The translations under genes were made by a program, and so were the position numbers. A stretch of 64,000 nt of DNA from Apricaphanius iberus (lineage: Eukaryota; Chordata; Actinopteri; Cyprinodontiformes; Aphaniidae): contig JAPXFQ010001786.1 in the NCBI GenBank assembly GCA_028564705.1, positions 682,001 to 746,000 on the forward strand. The letters run 5' to 3'. The notes beneath the pieces are model-generated. The model was not told the DNA's origin. It saw nothing but the letters and a program-made list of their open reading frames with translations, and did not search any database. This document shows, in pieces, positions 30,132 to 40,754 of this stretch; position 1 is the stretch's first letter; each line of letters opens with the position of its first letter.

Positions 30132-30491
30132 CACACGTGTCTAACTCAAGGCTAGTGGGCCAAATCCGGCCCGCCATAGCCATTTATCTGGCCCCCTAAA
30201 CTCTAATGACTCTATAGCTAGAAACTTTAAGTTCTATTTCTGTGCAACTCAATACAATTTAATTAATAAAATCAAATTAGTGTTTATTTTAATATTCCCT
30301 AGGGGGTTTATTTAAAGATGTTCAGTATCATTTAATTTCAAGAAGTACTTGTCAAATGTGGAGACAAATTTTTTAATCATATTTTAACGTTTTGGTTACA
30401 GTTTTTTTAAATACATTCTGCCCCAGCTGGCCCTTTAAAGATATTCATGAGCTTGATGTGGCTCAAAGTGGAAATGAGTTTGACATCTCTG
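30132..30491. mobile_element. Non-autonomous hAT element (360 bp) with 8-bp duplication
   Basis: The left end CACACGTGTCTAACTC and the reverse complement of the right end, CAGAGATGTCAAACTC, are inverted and fit the hAT pattern CA-G-N-G. The inside begins 'GGGCCAAATCCGGCCCGCC', a phrase typical of fish hAT MITEs. Flanks CCATGAAT (30124-30131) and CCATAAAT (30492-30499) are an 8-bp target duplication with one mismatch, the length made by hAT transposases. No coding capacity. Confidence 0.85.
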
Positions 30492-31329
30492 CCATAAATC
30501 AACCCAGAGAGGTAGGGAAACAGCAAAACTCCTGTCTCCTCCTGCCTGTGAACAAAAAATGAATTTAATCAGCAATAAGAGGAATATATTACAAGATGTT
30601 TGAGTTCCTTCTAGACATTGGGGCTGAGAAGACTAAGTAAAGGAACTAAAACACAAATACACTAGCCAAGGCTGTATCTAGCATTGAGGACACCTCTGTA
30701 ATTTTCTGCTGTGTATTTAATGACAACATACTTAAACAAATTCTTTTGAATATCCTTTATGCATGGCCCTCTAGATAACACTCAGACACATTAACACTGT
30801 CTTACCAGCTTAAGCCAGCATTTTAGGAATATTGTGGTGTTTTAAAACCAAAAGAAGTTGAGCTATGAGATTTTCCAAGACATTATTCAAAATTATTAAT
30901 GTTTGATTCGAAAAACTACTCAAATCTACTGTAGAATCAGTATTTTTGTTTGGGTTCATTTTGTAACCACAGATACAGTAAGGCAAAACAAATATTTGGA
31001 AGCCACTAATTGTGCAAGTTTTCCCACTTAAACGATGAGAGAGAGTCTATAAATGTAATCATAGGTACACTTTAACAGTGAGACACTAAATTTAAAAAAT
31101 ATCAATGAAATCAAATTGTATTATTTAAAAAAAAAGATTCTTATAATGGTGTAGAAAATAAGTATTTAGCATCTACAAACATGCCAACAGAAATGTTGTT
31201 TCTTTTTACAGAAGCTGTTTTATCCTTCACTCATCCTTCATTACCTGTATTAGTTGTACCTGTTTGAACTTTTTATCCGTATAAAAGACACCTGTCCACA
31301 CCTTCAAACAATCAAACTCCAATACCAAA

Positions 31330-32400
31330 GAGTTGTCCAGGGCCACTAGGGACAAGATTGTGCACCTGCACAAGACTGGGATAAGCCAATCCACAATGGG
31401 TAAACTGCTTGGTGGGAAGACATAAATTGTTGATGACTTTATTCAAAAATGGAACAAATAGTAATCTCCCTTGACCTGAGACTCCATGCAATATCTCACC
31501 CTGGGGTACATATGTTCTTGAGAATGATGAGGAAACAGCCCAGAAGAGACATGGAACTACAGTACAGTTCAGTTTATTTATAAAGATTATCTCAAGACAC
31601 TTTACAAAAAAAAAAATTCAATACAATTATACAACCATTCCAATCAGTTAAAACAGTTTTCTATGTAAGGAATCCCAGAAGATTGTGTCAACTCATGCAC
31701 GTGAGATTGTGCCCCTAATAAAGGTTGCCATTAGTAACACAGTACGTCTTTGTGGATTTAAATCCTGCTGCGCTCAAAAGGTACTCCTGCTTAATCCAGC
31801 ACATCTCCATTCTTGTCCAAAGTGTGCCTGGGATCATCTGGATAATCCGGAAGAAGTTTGAGAGAATGTGATTTGGTCAGATGAGACCAAAATAGAACTT
31901 TTTGGTATAAATGCCAATCACCATGTTTTGAGGGGGAATAATGCTGAGTTGCATCACAAGAACACCATACCCACTGTGAAACATGGGAAAAAAAACATTA
32001 TGCTTTGGGTCTGCCTTTCTGCAAAGTGGACAGGATGACTGATCTGTGTAAAGGACTAAATTTATGTGGCCATGTTTTGTAGGATTTTGGGGGAAAAACC
32101 TTCAGTGAGAGCACTGAAGATGAAAGTGTCTTCCATTATGACAATGATTCCCAACTCATTGTCTGGGCAATGAAGGAGTGGCTTTGTAATAAGCATTTGG
32201 AGGTTCTGGAGTGTCCTTACTAGTCTCCAGACCCCAATCTAATAGAGAATGAGTGGTGCGCCTGTTGAAAGTCAAAACAGCACAGCTCTAGAGAAAATCT
32301 GCATGGAAGAATGGGCTACAGTGTGTGCAAACCTGCTGAAGATCTACAGGAAACATTTGAACTCTGTCAGTGTCAACCATGACATTTACATTATGAGTAC
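31330..32400 (+). pseudogene. Tc1 transposase pseudogene
   Basis: The transposase would bind the inverted ends and cut and paste the element via a DD34E catalytic triad. Visible blocks are the N-terminal DNA-binding helices (31331-31440), a block with '[19 protein letters not shown]' (31870-31925) holding the second catalytic aspartate (SDET), '[20 protein letters not shown]' (31962-32020), 'NEEWLCNK'-like sequence (32170) and 'SPDPNLIENEWC'-like sequence (32225) where the third catalytic residue (normally E in NPIEN) sits. Frame changes, stops and the 31563-31716 insertion destroy it. Confidence 0.8.
31563..31716 (-). repeat. LINE 3'-UTR family fragment inserted in Tc1
   Basis: 'CAGTTCAGTTTATTTATAAA', 'CTCAAGACACTTTACAAAAA' and 'CTATGTAAGGAATCCCAGAA' match the antisense of the GAATT-tailed 3'-UTR family (compare 20100-20160 and 21640-21740). 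It interrupts the transposase region. Confidence 0.75.
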
Positions 32401-32589
32401 TGTATTTAGGTGAACTTTCGTATATAAATAAATTATTTAAAAAATATCTTTTTACATTCTGTCTCTCAGTTGAAGTTTACATACTGTATGTTGAAAATTA
32501 AAGGGCTCACTCATCTTTTTAAGCTTGCACAATCGGTGGCTTCATATTATGTCTTTGACCCAGTGTATGACATCTGTAAGAGTCTGTTG

Positions 32590-34738
32590 AGATTTTTTTT
32601 TAAATTGAAAGTAATTACAAAAATACAAGACATAGAATAATTAAACATATTCTCATATGCTACAGTACGGATTGAGCAAGATCAACAATACATAATGTAC
32701 CTGAAATTAGAAATACAACTATGAAACAAAAAAACAGAAAGAAAAAAAAAACTCAAAACAAATCACAGATCTCACACAATCTTACATTAACTTAAATGTT
32801 TCAAGTAAAGAAAATAATTTAAGGGCTTTATTTTTCTTTATCAAGTTTAAGAGATTTGCTAAAAAGACTCAGCTCTTTCCCCCAAGAAGTCAGAGAGGGT
32901 TTTGAACTTGCAGATTAACAAAAGGAAGTTAACTACAAATCCACTTAATTATTTTAAGGACACCAAAATAATTTTCTTCACAGAGAAAGGCAGCATACCT
33001 TTGAACAATAACAAGCTCTGCATCTCTCTCCAAAAAGATTGTTCTAGATCAAAATTAAAGAAAATGTGTTCTAATTATTCAGGGCTCTCTATACAAAAAA
33101 CACAATTATTATCATCTAAATTGACTCTCAATCTCAAAAATTCGTTTGTTGGATAAACTTCTTTTACATTTTTGAAGTTAACCTCTTTTGCTTTAGGATG
33201 AAGAGGCAATGAAATGTAATTTTTCCTCATTTTATTTTTTTTCACTTCAAAGTCCTAAAGTATGTTCAATATTTTTACTGGGTTAGGATAATATTTTTTT
33301 TATCAGACAGCTCCTAATTACTTCATTGATGCATTTAAAGTCACAAAAATACAAACCTTCACTGCAAAGCTGTCTAACTTCAGGATAGAACCCAGGGTAT
33401 TGATTATGTTCTCCAACCATTGATTTCAAAGAACTAGGTATGGCTTTTAAAATTCTATCATAATACTCAATATTCCATTGAAGTTGGTATTTTTTTACTG
33501 TATTCCTCATGTTGTAACATGTTTCCATTATCATCCATAAAATGTGCAACAGCCAAATACCCATGGATCTCCATTCCTCTATATAAACAGATTTTCTACT
33601 GAGCTGTACATACCTCTTAATCCAAACTGGTGTATTATGCGGTGTGAAATTATGGTAATAAATTAACTTCCAAAAGAGAATGACTTGCTGATAGAAAGCA
33701 GAAAGTTTAATTGGTAATTAGCTACATTCAAAGTCACAACCCAGAAGAGAGTCTATTCCACCCATTTTTAGAAAAATCATATTAGGGACAATAAACTAAA
33801 AGGAATTCCTATTTGTGAGATAAGACTTTAACCACTTCAGTTTCAGGACACCGTTCATAGTATCAAAATCAATCGCGTTCAAAACTTTTGATCATATCAA
33901 TGTTTCTTATATATTGACATCTATTCCTCCATATAAATTTAAAATTATCAGTGTTTAATCGTTTTAGTCATTCTTGTCAAGATGGGTACTGAAAGGGCCG
34001 GATAAATAAGTGTAGATAGACTATCCATTTTTTATAATAACACTCTTCCAAAAATTGAAACATCTGTCTGCAACCACCTGTTTAGAATTGATTTACATTT
34101 TTCCACATTGTTGCAAACATTCATATTTTCCGTTATTGTTTTATTTTTAGAGATAATAATCCCTAAATATGTAACATCCTTTTTAATCTCCATGCCATAT
34201 AAGGAATGTAAATGGTAATCATCTAATGTCAGAATTTCACATTTATTCATATTCAGCTGCAATCCAGATTCTTTTGATAATCTAGTAATAGAGTGCAGTG
34301 CTGGGGAATTTTTCTTAATTTTTTAAGAATAAAGTTGTGTCATCTTGTAGTTGACATATTATAATTTGTCTGAACATTATGTTTAACCCTTCAATGTGAC
34401 TGGTTTTAATTAGAATAGATACGATTTTGGCAACCATTATGAGCAATAAAGGTGAGCAGCCACAAGCCGATAGAATTCCCCTACTAATATCAAATCTACA
34501 GCAAGTGCCATGTCCTAATGCTACAGAGCTATTAATACCGTTATATAACATTCCAATAATATCAATAAATCTTCTCCCCAAACCAAAATTATATAAAAAA
34601 TTTAAGATGAAAGAATGTTCAACAGAATGAAAAGCATTATAAAAATCTAGAAATGAAATAAACCCCTTTTCTTGAACCATCTAATTATAATCAAGTAAAT
34701 TGAATACAAGACTAATATTATTAAGAACAGTCCTTCTT
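32590..34738 (-). mobile_element. L1/Tx1-like LINE, 5'-truncated (RT to poly-A)
   Basis: Read leftwards from 34738. RT begins at 34680 with 'EKGFISFLDFYNAFHSVEH', then 'VALGHGTCCRFDISRGILSA' (RQGCPLSP loop mutated to ILSACGCSPLLL) and 'ICQLQDDTTLFLKN', where the catalytic pair reads QDD instead of ADD. The thumb follows at 34262-34032 ('MNKCEILTLDDYHLHSLYG', 'VTYLGIIISKNK', 'LNRWLQTDVSIFGR'). C-terminal blocks follow at 33564-33283, with 'YDRILKAIPSSLKSMV' and 'VRQLCSEGLYFCDFKCINE'. The 3' UTR ends in a run of A at 32590. Frameshifts and stops between blocks show inactivity. Confidence 0.85.
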
Positions 34739-34855
34739 TGAGTCACGTGGGTGCAGCTTCCAAGATGGCTGGTAGAGGGGCTCTCCTTCCCGCACATGCT
34801 AATTACAGGATTTTAGTGGGAAAACGCAAATATATTTGTAGAATATTGCTTACCA

Positions 34856-35760
34856 TGAGTACTAAGACTGCTCATGTTCGATATTTAGTTAAAAAAGAGT
34901 AGAACGATGTGCCGACGTCGAAATATTTTAAAAGTTCGTCCCGACCATCTACCCGGAAGAGCCCGGTCCACAAGGAAGACAGCGTTGCTGTAGATGATCC
35001 CTCATCCATGAATGTAACAGTCAGCGTAGAAAGGCTTTCTGCAGAAATATAGAAAATAAGTGAAATGTTCCAGAACGTCGCAACGGATATCGTGTCCATC
35101 AAGTGGCAAATATCACCCGGCAATGGCCGAGCTGACTACAACGGTGACAGCCATGCAGGGGAGGCTAGATGAGGTGGAAACACGCATTACGCAGCTCGAG
35201 GAAACATCGGAGCAGCTGCTGTAAGATAAAGGAAATGCGAGCAGACAGATGGAGATGATGTGGAACCGGGTGGAAGCCTTTGAGAACCAGAGCAGGTGAA
35301 ATAATATGAGACTGGTGGGACTAAGAGAGACCTTCGGAACCAATGGAACATTGCATTAGTACGTATGGAAGATCCTGGCCGAGGGCCCGGGTTGAAGATG
35401 AATGAGGAGATCGAGATGGAGAGGGTGCATAGATAGATGGCTCCAATGCCAAATGAAGATTAATCCCCGAGGCCGGTGCTGATCCGCTTCCTGAGGCAGT
35501 CGGCGTGAGACAAGGTGATCGGCGCTGCTAAGGAGAAGCAAGGGATTGTTTGGGAGGGATGCCGCCTGTCTGTGTTCCCAGACATGTCGATGTAGCTGGC
35601 GGAGAAGCGGAAAGCCTTCACCTCGGTAAAGCGTAAGCTGCATGACCTGGATATTAGATACACTCTGGCTTTCCCTGCGATGCTACACTTCAGATGGAAG
35701 GGCAAAAACGTGAGCTGCAGCACTGTGGAAGAAGCGGAGAAGATCATAAATAAGCATTGA
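34856..35760 (+). pseudogene. L1/Tx1 ORF1 (coiled coil, RRM, C-terminal domain), broken
   Basis: Domain order and motifs are those of the Transposase_22/L1-ORF1p family: coiled coil (about 35120-35230), RRM with 'NNMRLVGLRETFG' (about 35300), the loop with 'EIEMERVHR' (about 35410), and the CTD with 'VIGAAKEKQGIVWEGCRLSV' and 'AEKRKAFTSVKRKLHDLDIR' (35510-35660). At least six in-frame stops (e.g. near 34905, 35050, 35225, 35300) make it a pseudogene, but only one or two frame changes occur, so it decayed mainly by substitutions. Confidence 0.8.
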
Positions 35761-36139
35761 TGAAGGGGAACTATTGACTATGGAAGATGAGTTGTTTACT
35801 CTGAATGAGAAACTATACGCTCTGTTTGAACTGATTAAGGGCTGTGCGGGCCGACAAAGAGCTTCTCAGCACATTTGAGGTTTCTATGGGAGCGCCGTTA
35901 ATCCCACAGACCACGAATTGGTTTATTTTTATTTCTTCTCTTTTCAACACCAAAGAGTGTTGGACACATGGACACTGGCTGTTTAGTGCCTGGCGGACAC
36001 CTTTAGTTATGCCTTTTTTGAAAAGTTCGGTTTGAGTTACTGATTTCATGTTGAGTTACGTGTGTTCAGAAACAGGCTTGTCCAAGTTTGTCAATGTGGA
36101 ATTCAGAAACAGGAACATTTTCTGTAAGGCGATGAAGAC

Positions 36140-37055
36140 AGATGTAGCATGTCTGACAAACAACTGAAACTGATTCCTTGGAACATAAATGGATGCAGTA
36201 GTGCAAATAGGAGGAAAAAAGTTTTTAACATTTTTGAAGAATAACTACGTAGATATTGTTTTTATACAGGAGACTCACATGTGGGAGTTTGAAGTTGGGA
36301 AATTCAAAGTGGGATGGGTGGGACACCTACTTCACAGCTCATTCTCAAGTAAATGTAATGGGGTTATGATCCTGGTCCACAAAATTGTGAGTTTCATCTT
36401 GTTAAAGCAAAGTAAAGATACAGAGGGCCATATTATTTGTGTGGAAGCAGTAATAGAAGGGGTCCGGTTAGTACTGTGCGATATATATGCACCCAATAAA
36501 GGAGACCCCATTTTCTTCCAAGAGGTGAATAAAATATTGGGCAGTACTGAAGGTGAAATAATCTTAGCAAAGGACTTTAATGAGGTTATGGACCCAGTGT
36601 GAGACAAAAGTGTTTTCAGACCCCCTCTCATGAATAAGGAAAGACGGATTGTACAAATGCTGAATATGATATGATATGGGACTAATAGATATATGGAGAC
36701 TCACTAATCTGAATGCAAAGGATTTCACCTTCTTTTCACATTGTCACAAAACATTTTCAAGGATAGATTTCTATTTAATTAGCAACTCTCTGGCAGATAA
36801 AGTAGCAAATTGCAATATAAAACCAATATCTATCACAGATCAGACACCTGTAGAATTACTATTCTTGGCTAGTCAGAAGCGTGAAAGAAGGAGTAGATGG
36901 AGACTAAACATTGGACCGATGTCAGATTCATATTTTATAAAGGAAGTGGTGGAGGGTTTAAAAATATTTTTTGAAATCAACATTGGCAGTACTGCAGAAA
37001 TAACCACAGTATGGGAGACATCAAAGTCATACATTGAGGAAAATGTATAGCACAT
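36140..37055 (+). pseudogene. L1/Tx1 ORF2 endonuclease domain, broken
   Basis: APE-type endonuclease of the LINE polyprotein. Blocks: N-terminal 'LKLIPWNINGCSSANRRKKV', 'NNYVDIVFIQETHMWE', 'WVGHLLHSSFSSKCNGVMIL', 'VRLVLCDIYAPNKG', then 'EIILAKDFNEVMDPV', in which the usual GGDFN catalytic motif has become AKDFN. After a stop at 36600 come 'GLIDIWRLTNLNAKDFTFF', 'HCHKTFSRIDFYLISNSL' and 'ISITDQTPVELLFLA' (normally SDH, here TDQ, so the catalytic histidine is lost). The coding then reaches 'LKYSLHDIY', where an LTR-like insert interrupts it. Confidence 0.8.
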
Positions 37056-37194
37056 GCAGCTACAAAGAAAAAAGAGAACATCAACAGGATTAAGAAGTTA
37101 GAGGAGGAAATAAAGAGAAAAGAACTAGAACTGTCAAAAAGCTTTTCTGTTAATAATCTTCAGGAACTATGCAAGCTTAAATACTCTCTACATG

Positions 37195-37219
37195 ATATAT
37201 ATATATATATATATATATA
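37195..37219. repeat. (AT)n, left side of the LTR-like insertion
   Basis: Alternating AT directly abutting the insert. The matching run at 38812-38855 lies on the other side. Confidence 0.9.
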
Positions 37220-37494
37220 TGTTGGCGTCTGAACCATGAACATGACATCAAAAGGAGCTCTACAATCATGACCCAGCATTCCATAACTTGGCGACACGCC
37301 CCTTCCCGGCTGCGCAATTCTGACCAATAGCGGAGCTATCCGCTCCTTCCCTGTTTCAATCCGCTGAGGGGTGGATGATCTGCTGCAGCAATTGGCTAGA
37401 ATGCCAATCCCTCAAAACCGCCGCTGCTGCCCGCAGCCTGATTGGAGACAGATACGGGGAAAGGGGGACGATGCGCCCACACTCAGCATAAAAG

Positions 37495-37514
37495 CGATGG
37501 ATGAGCATCCATCG
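37495..37514. repeat. Perfect 9-bp-arm hairpin
   Basis: CGATGGATG-AG-CATCCATCG, immediately downstream of the TATA-like CATAAAAG in the LTR-like insert. Confidence 0.9.
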
Positions 37515-37515
37515 T

Positions 37516-37627
37516 CCTCTTCCAAGCTCGCCGGATGGTGTCGGCAGTTCTACGAACTGTAAGAAGAGACTCCTCTTCCAAGCTCGCCTGATGGTGTCGG
37601 CAGTTCTCCGAACTGTAAGAAGAGACT
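37516..37627 (+). repeat. 56-bp tandem duplication
   Basis: Copies at 37516-37571 and 37572-37627 differ at two positions. Each contains an inverted repeat of the form CAGTTC-nnn-GAACTG. Confidence 0.9.
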
Positions 37628-38346
37628 CCTTTTCCTAACACGTGTTCTGGATTTTGTCCTTGCTCCCTGCAACCAAGTTTACCCGATAGTTTGGCTGTCC
37701 CCAAACTACCCTTTTTTTTGATGCGCTGAACTCCTCCCATTTTGTTTTTCTCCGCGCGGCTGATGAGCCAAGCATCTCGCTTCCCGACTTTTTCTTCCAC
37801 ACCTGGAAGCTTCCTCTTTAAAGTAAGACTGTTTAAATTTACCTTCGACCTGGGTGGATAAATTAGGAAGTTTTCCTTTAAAATTATATGCATGCATAAC
37901 CATTGATGTACAGAGTTGCATCTATCTCGAGCGTCTATCTCTGAGATTCCTCCGTGCCGTGTTTTGCTTACGGGTAAATTTGTGAGTTTTTGTATTTCGA
38001 TTGTGTGTTTGCTGTATGTTTTGCATTTTATTAGTGAGCAGAATTGTTAGTCTGTAGAAGTTTGGTTCTTCTCCGGTAGTTTACAGTGAAGTGTTGTTGT
38101 CATAGGCAACAACATCCTCGGAGTGCCTGCCAGGAACGCGCAGCACGCAAAGGACATTTTGAAACCCATTTTCTTCCATTTCCCAGCCAGAGCCTGTATT
38201 AGCAGAAGCTAACCCACTGATAAGAGCCATGAGGTTTCTTTGTTAGGAAGGAACCGCAGGCCACTTGCTCCAAGTTAAACAATAAGTCATAAAACATCCC
38301 CCCTGTCCTTATCTAACGAGCTGCGCGTTCGCGTCATACACCGCCT

Positions 38347-38364
38347 CCTCGCGCACACGCGAGG
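38347..38364. repeat. Short GC-rich hairpin in the LTR-like insert
   Basis: CCTCGCG-CACA-CGCGAGG, 7-bp perfect arms, within a CpG-rich patch (38330-38440). Confidence 0.85.
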
Positions 38365-38806
38365 GGCTGCGTACGACGTCAGTTGGAGGCGCCCCGTGAC
38401 GGCCCTAACGGACGTCATCGCTGGTCGCCATATAGCGATATAAGTATAAGTAGTGTTTTATTTTAGTTGTGTTTTTAGAATAAATTGGTTAAATTGATTC
38501 AAATCTCTGGTTTCTTTTATTCTGAGTGTGTGTGTGAATTACTGCAAGAATTCATTTCCTTCAGATCGGATCTTTCTGGTGTAATCCCTAAAAATTAATC
38601 ATAAGTGAGATTATTGATTAATAATCCCCTTATTAATAATATATATGTTTTTGCCTTTTTTTAGAATAAAAAGGTGGATGGTGCCTTGTAATAATCTGAA
38701 GGGAGAATTAAATTAATAATTTACAATTATTGGTTAATATTCTCAGCATCACCAGATAGATCATAACAGTTATCAATTAATTGATTACTTTTAATTGGTA
38801 AATCTC

Positions 38807-38811
<5 letters not shown>

Positions 38812-38855
<44 letters not shown>
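38812..38855. repeat. (AT)n, right side of the LTR-like insertion
   Basis: About 22 AT units following the insert's CCAACA end. Confidence 0.9.
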
Positions 38856-38856
<1 letters not shown>

Positions 38857-39391
38857 CAAAAAAGCAGAGTATGTATTGTATACGTTGAAAACAAGTTATT
38901 ATGTGGGAGGGGAGAAAATGGGAAAATTATCGGCTAGACAATTAAAAGAAAAAAATAATAGCAACACCATTCAAGTTATAAAACAGGGGATGAAGAAATT
39001 TTTAAAGCTAAAGGCATAAATAATATCTTCCAGCAATATTACGAAAAAGTATACACTTCATCAATTTCTGGACAAACACGTTTACAACTGATATTACCAA
39101 GTATCATACATCCTAATCAAGTTAGGTTTATCAAAAATAGAACGTCGACAGACAATGTCAGACTCCTATTACATCTAATGTGGCTGAGTCACTCCCAAAA
39201 TGTTCCCATTGCTGCCAGATCCTTGGATGCTGAAAAGGCATTTGATAGGGTTGAGTGGCAATTTCTGCTCTCCACCCTATCACATTTAGGTTTCACTACT
39301 AATTTGAAACCAAATGGGATAGTCTCCCCTTTCTTCAATTTGACTAGAGGGACTAGACAGGGATGCTCACTGAGATTTGATCTCGTTCTTT
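38856..39391 (+). mobile_element. L1/Tx1-like LINE continued: ORF2 linker and RT start
   Basis: This is the downstream continuation of the element at 34739-37219. It shows the linker 'KKAEYVLYTLKTSYYVGGEK', 'GKLSARQLKEKNN', 'YEKVYTSSIS'-like sequence, then RT blocks 'HPNQVRFIKNRTSTDNVRLL', 'SLDAEKAFDRVEWQFL' and 'FNLTRGTRQGCSL'. It is cut at about 39391 by a reverse Rex3-like element. The segment between the linker and RT is shortened, so an internal deletion is likely. Confidence 0.8.
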
Positions 39392-39514
39392 TGGTCACCA
39401 CCCAAAGTTCGTGACCATAGATGAGGATAGGAACGTCGATCAAAAGGTAAATCGAGAGCTTTGCCTTTCGGCTCAGCTTTCTCTTCACCATGACAGACCG
39501 GTACAGTGCCCGCC

Positions 39515-40405
39515 TTACCTATCGATCTCCCGCTCCATTTTTCCCTCATTCGTGAACAAGACCCCCAGGTACGTAATCTCCTTCACTTGAGGAAGGACCC
39601 CATCCCCGACCCGAAGAAGCCACCCTACCCTTTTCCGGCTCAAGACCATTGTCTCGGATTTGGAGGTGCTGATCCTCATCCCAGCCGCTTCACACTCCAC
39701 TGCGAACCGCTCCAGCGAAAGCTGTAGATCACGTTCCGATGAAGCCAACAGGACCACATCATCTGCGAAAAGCAGAGACCCGATCCTGAGGCCACCAAAA
39801 TGGATCCCCTCAACACCTTGGCTGTGTCTAGAAATCCGGTGACAAAGGGAAACCTTGGCTGAGTCCAACTCTCACTGGAAACGAATCCGACTTACTGCCA
39901 GCAATGCGAACCAAACTCTGACACTGGTCACACAGGGACCTAACAGCCCTTATCAAAGGGCCCAGTACCCCATACTCCCAGACTACACCCCACAAGATTC
40001 CCTGAGGGACATGGTCGAACGCCTTCTCCAAGTCCACAAAACACATGTAGACCGCTGGGCGAACTCCCACGCACCGTCCAGGACCCCGTTGAGGGTTTAG
40101 AGCTGGTCCAGTGTTCCACGGCCAGGACAAAAACCGCATTGTTCCTCCTGAATCCGAGGTTCAACTATCCGTCGGACCGTCCTCTCCAGAACCCCTGAAT
40201 AGACCTTACCAGGGAGGCTCAGGAGTGTGATCCCCCTGTAGTTGGAATACACCCTGTGGTCCCCCTTTTTAAATAGGGGGACCACTAATCCGGTCTGCCA
40301 ATCCAAGAGAACTGCTCCCGATGTCCACGCAATATTACAAAGCCGCATTAACCAAAACAGCCCTACAACATCCAGAGCCTTGAGGAATCTCCGGGCGAAT
40401 CTCAT
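39515..40405 (-). pseudogene. Rex3-like reverse transcriptase, lightly broken
   Basis: Three overlapping open pieces (40405-40097, 40139-39828, 39868-39515) carry consecutive RT blocks 0 to 7, including the template-grip motif 'CGFCPGRGTLDQ', block A 'CFVDLEKAFDHV', block B 'GLSQGFPLSP' and block C 'LLFADDVVLLAS'. The catalytic aspartates are present. Only two frameshifts, at about 40110 and 39850, separate the pieces. Confidence 0.85.
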
Positions 40406-40754
40406 TCACCACCAAGGAACTTTTTAACAACCTCGGTGACCTCAGCACAAGAGATTGGAGAGCCCGTCCCAAAATCCCCAGAGCCTGCTTCCAAACGGGA
40501 AGGCGTGTCGGTGGGATTGAGGAGGTCTTCGAAGTATTCCACCAATCGACCCAAGATAGCTCCGCCCCTCTCTTCGCCCGAGTGTCCAAAACATGTGGCC
40601 GTAGGTCAGATGAAACGACAACCAATCATCGAGCTGCGGCCTAGGGTGTCCTGGTGCCAAGTGCACACATGGACACCCTTATGCTTGAACATTGTGTTTG
40701 TTATGGACAATCCATGATGTGCACAGTAGTCCAATAACAAAACACCGCTCGGGT

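Larger units (their letters stand above)
30976..32565 (+). mobile_element. Tc1-type DNA transposon, full-length but dead
   Basis: The element lies between TA dinucleotides (30974-30975 and 32566-32567). It has long imperfect inverted ends of about 105 bp: left CAGTAAGGCAAA..., right reading inward CACTGGGTCAAA..., with shared blocks such as 'ATTGTGCAAG', 'AGATGAGTGAG'-like and 'TGAGAGACA'-like motifs. Inside are Tc1 transposase blocks: the N-terminal paired-like helix 'KELSRATRDKIVHLHKTGIS' (from 31331), and later '[13 protein letters not shown]'-like, '[19 protein letters not shown]'-like and 'SPDPNLIENE'-like sequence. There are many stops. A LINE 3'-UTR fragment is inserted at about 31563-31716. 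Confidence 0.9.
34739..37219 (+). mobile_element. L1/Tx1-like LINE, 5' part: leader, ORF1, endonuclease
   Basis: From the 5' end ('TTCCAAGATGGCTGGTAGAG', an L1-like leader) the order is ORF1 then ORF2 start. ORF1 (34856-35760) has a basic/serine-rich start 'SSSRPSTRKSPVHKED', a coiled coil 'AMQGRLDEVETRITQLEETS', an RRM-like block 'NNMRLVGLRETFGTNG', 'MERVHR' and 'RPVLIRFLRQSA', and a C-terminal block 'KRKLHDLDIRYTLAFPAML'. The Tx1 ORF1p is an RNA-binding chaperone. ORF2 (from 36140) has the endonuclease: 'LIPWNINGCSS', 'DIVFIQETHMWE' (catalytic E), 'LCDIYAPNKG' and 'SRIDFYLISNS' (36735-36780). Stops occur in ORF1 and at 36600. Confidence 0.85.
37220..38811. mobile_element. Solo-LTR-like insert of 1.59 kb in the Tx1 element
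   Basis: The insert begins TGTTGGCG and ends TCTCCAACA, giving TG...CA ends with a short inverted repeat TGTTGG/CCAACA. On both sides is TA microsatellite, and the LINE ORF2 reading 'LKYSLHDIY' on the left resumes 'NKKAEYVLYTLKTSYY' on the right. Internal marks of a promoter: CATAAAAG at 37488, followed by a perfect hairpin (37495-37514) and a 56-bp tandem duplication. AATAAA occurs at 38482 near the far end. The sequence order fits an LTR in plus orientation. No internal retroviral gene adjoins, so it would be a solo LTR. The family was not recognised. Confidence 0.6.

Noticed and set aside
34680..34800. Twin-priming inversion of one L1/Tx1 element
   Set aside because: The two RT segments have different residues in equivalent blocks and so come from different subfamilies.
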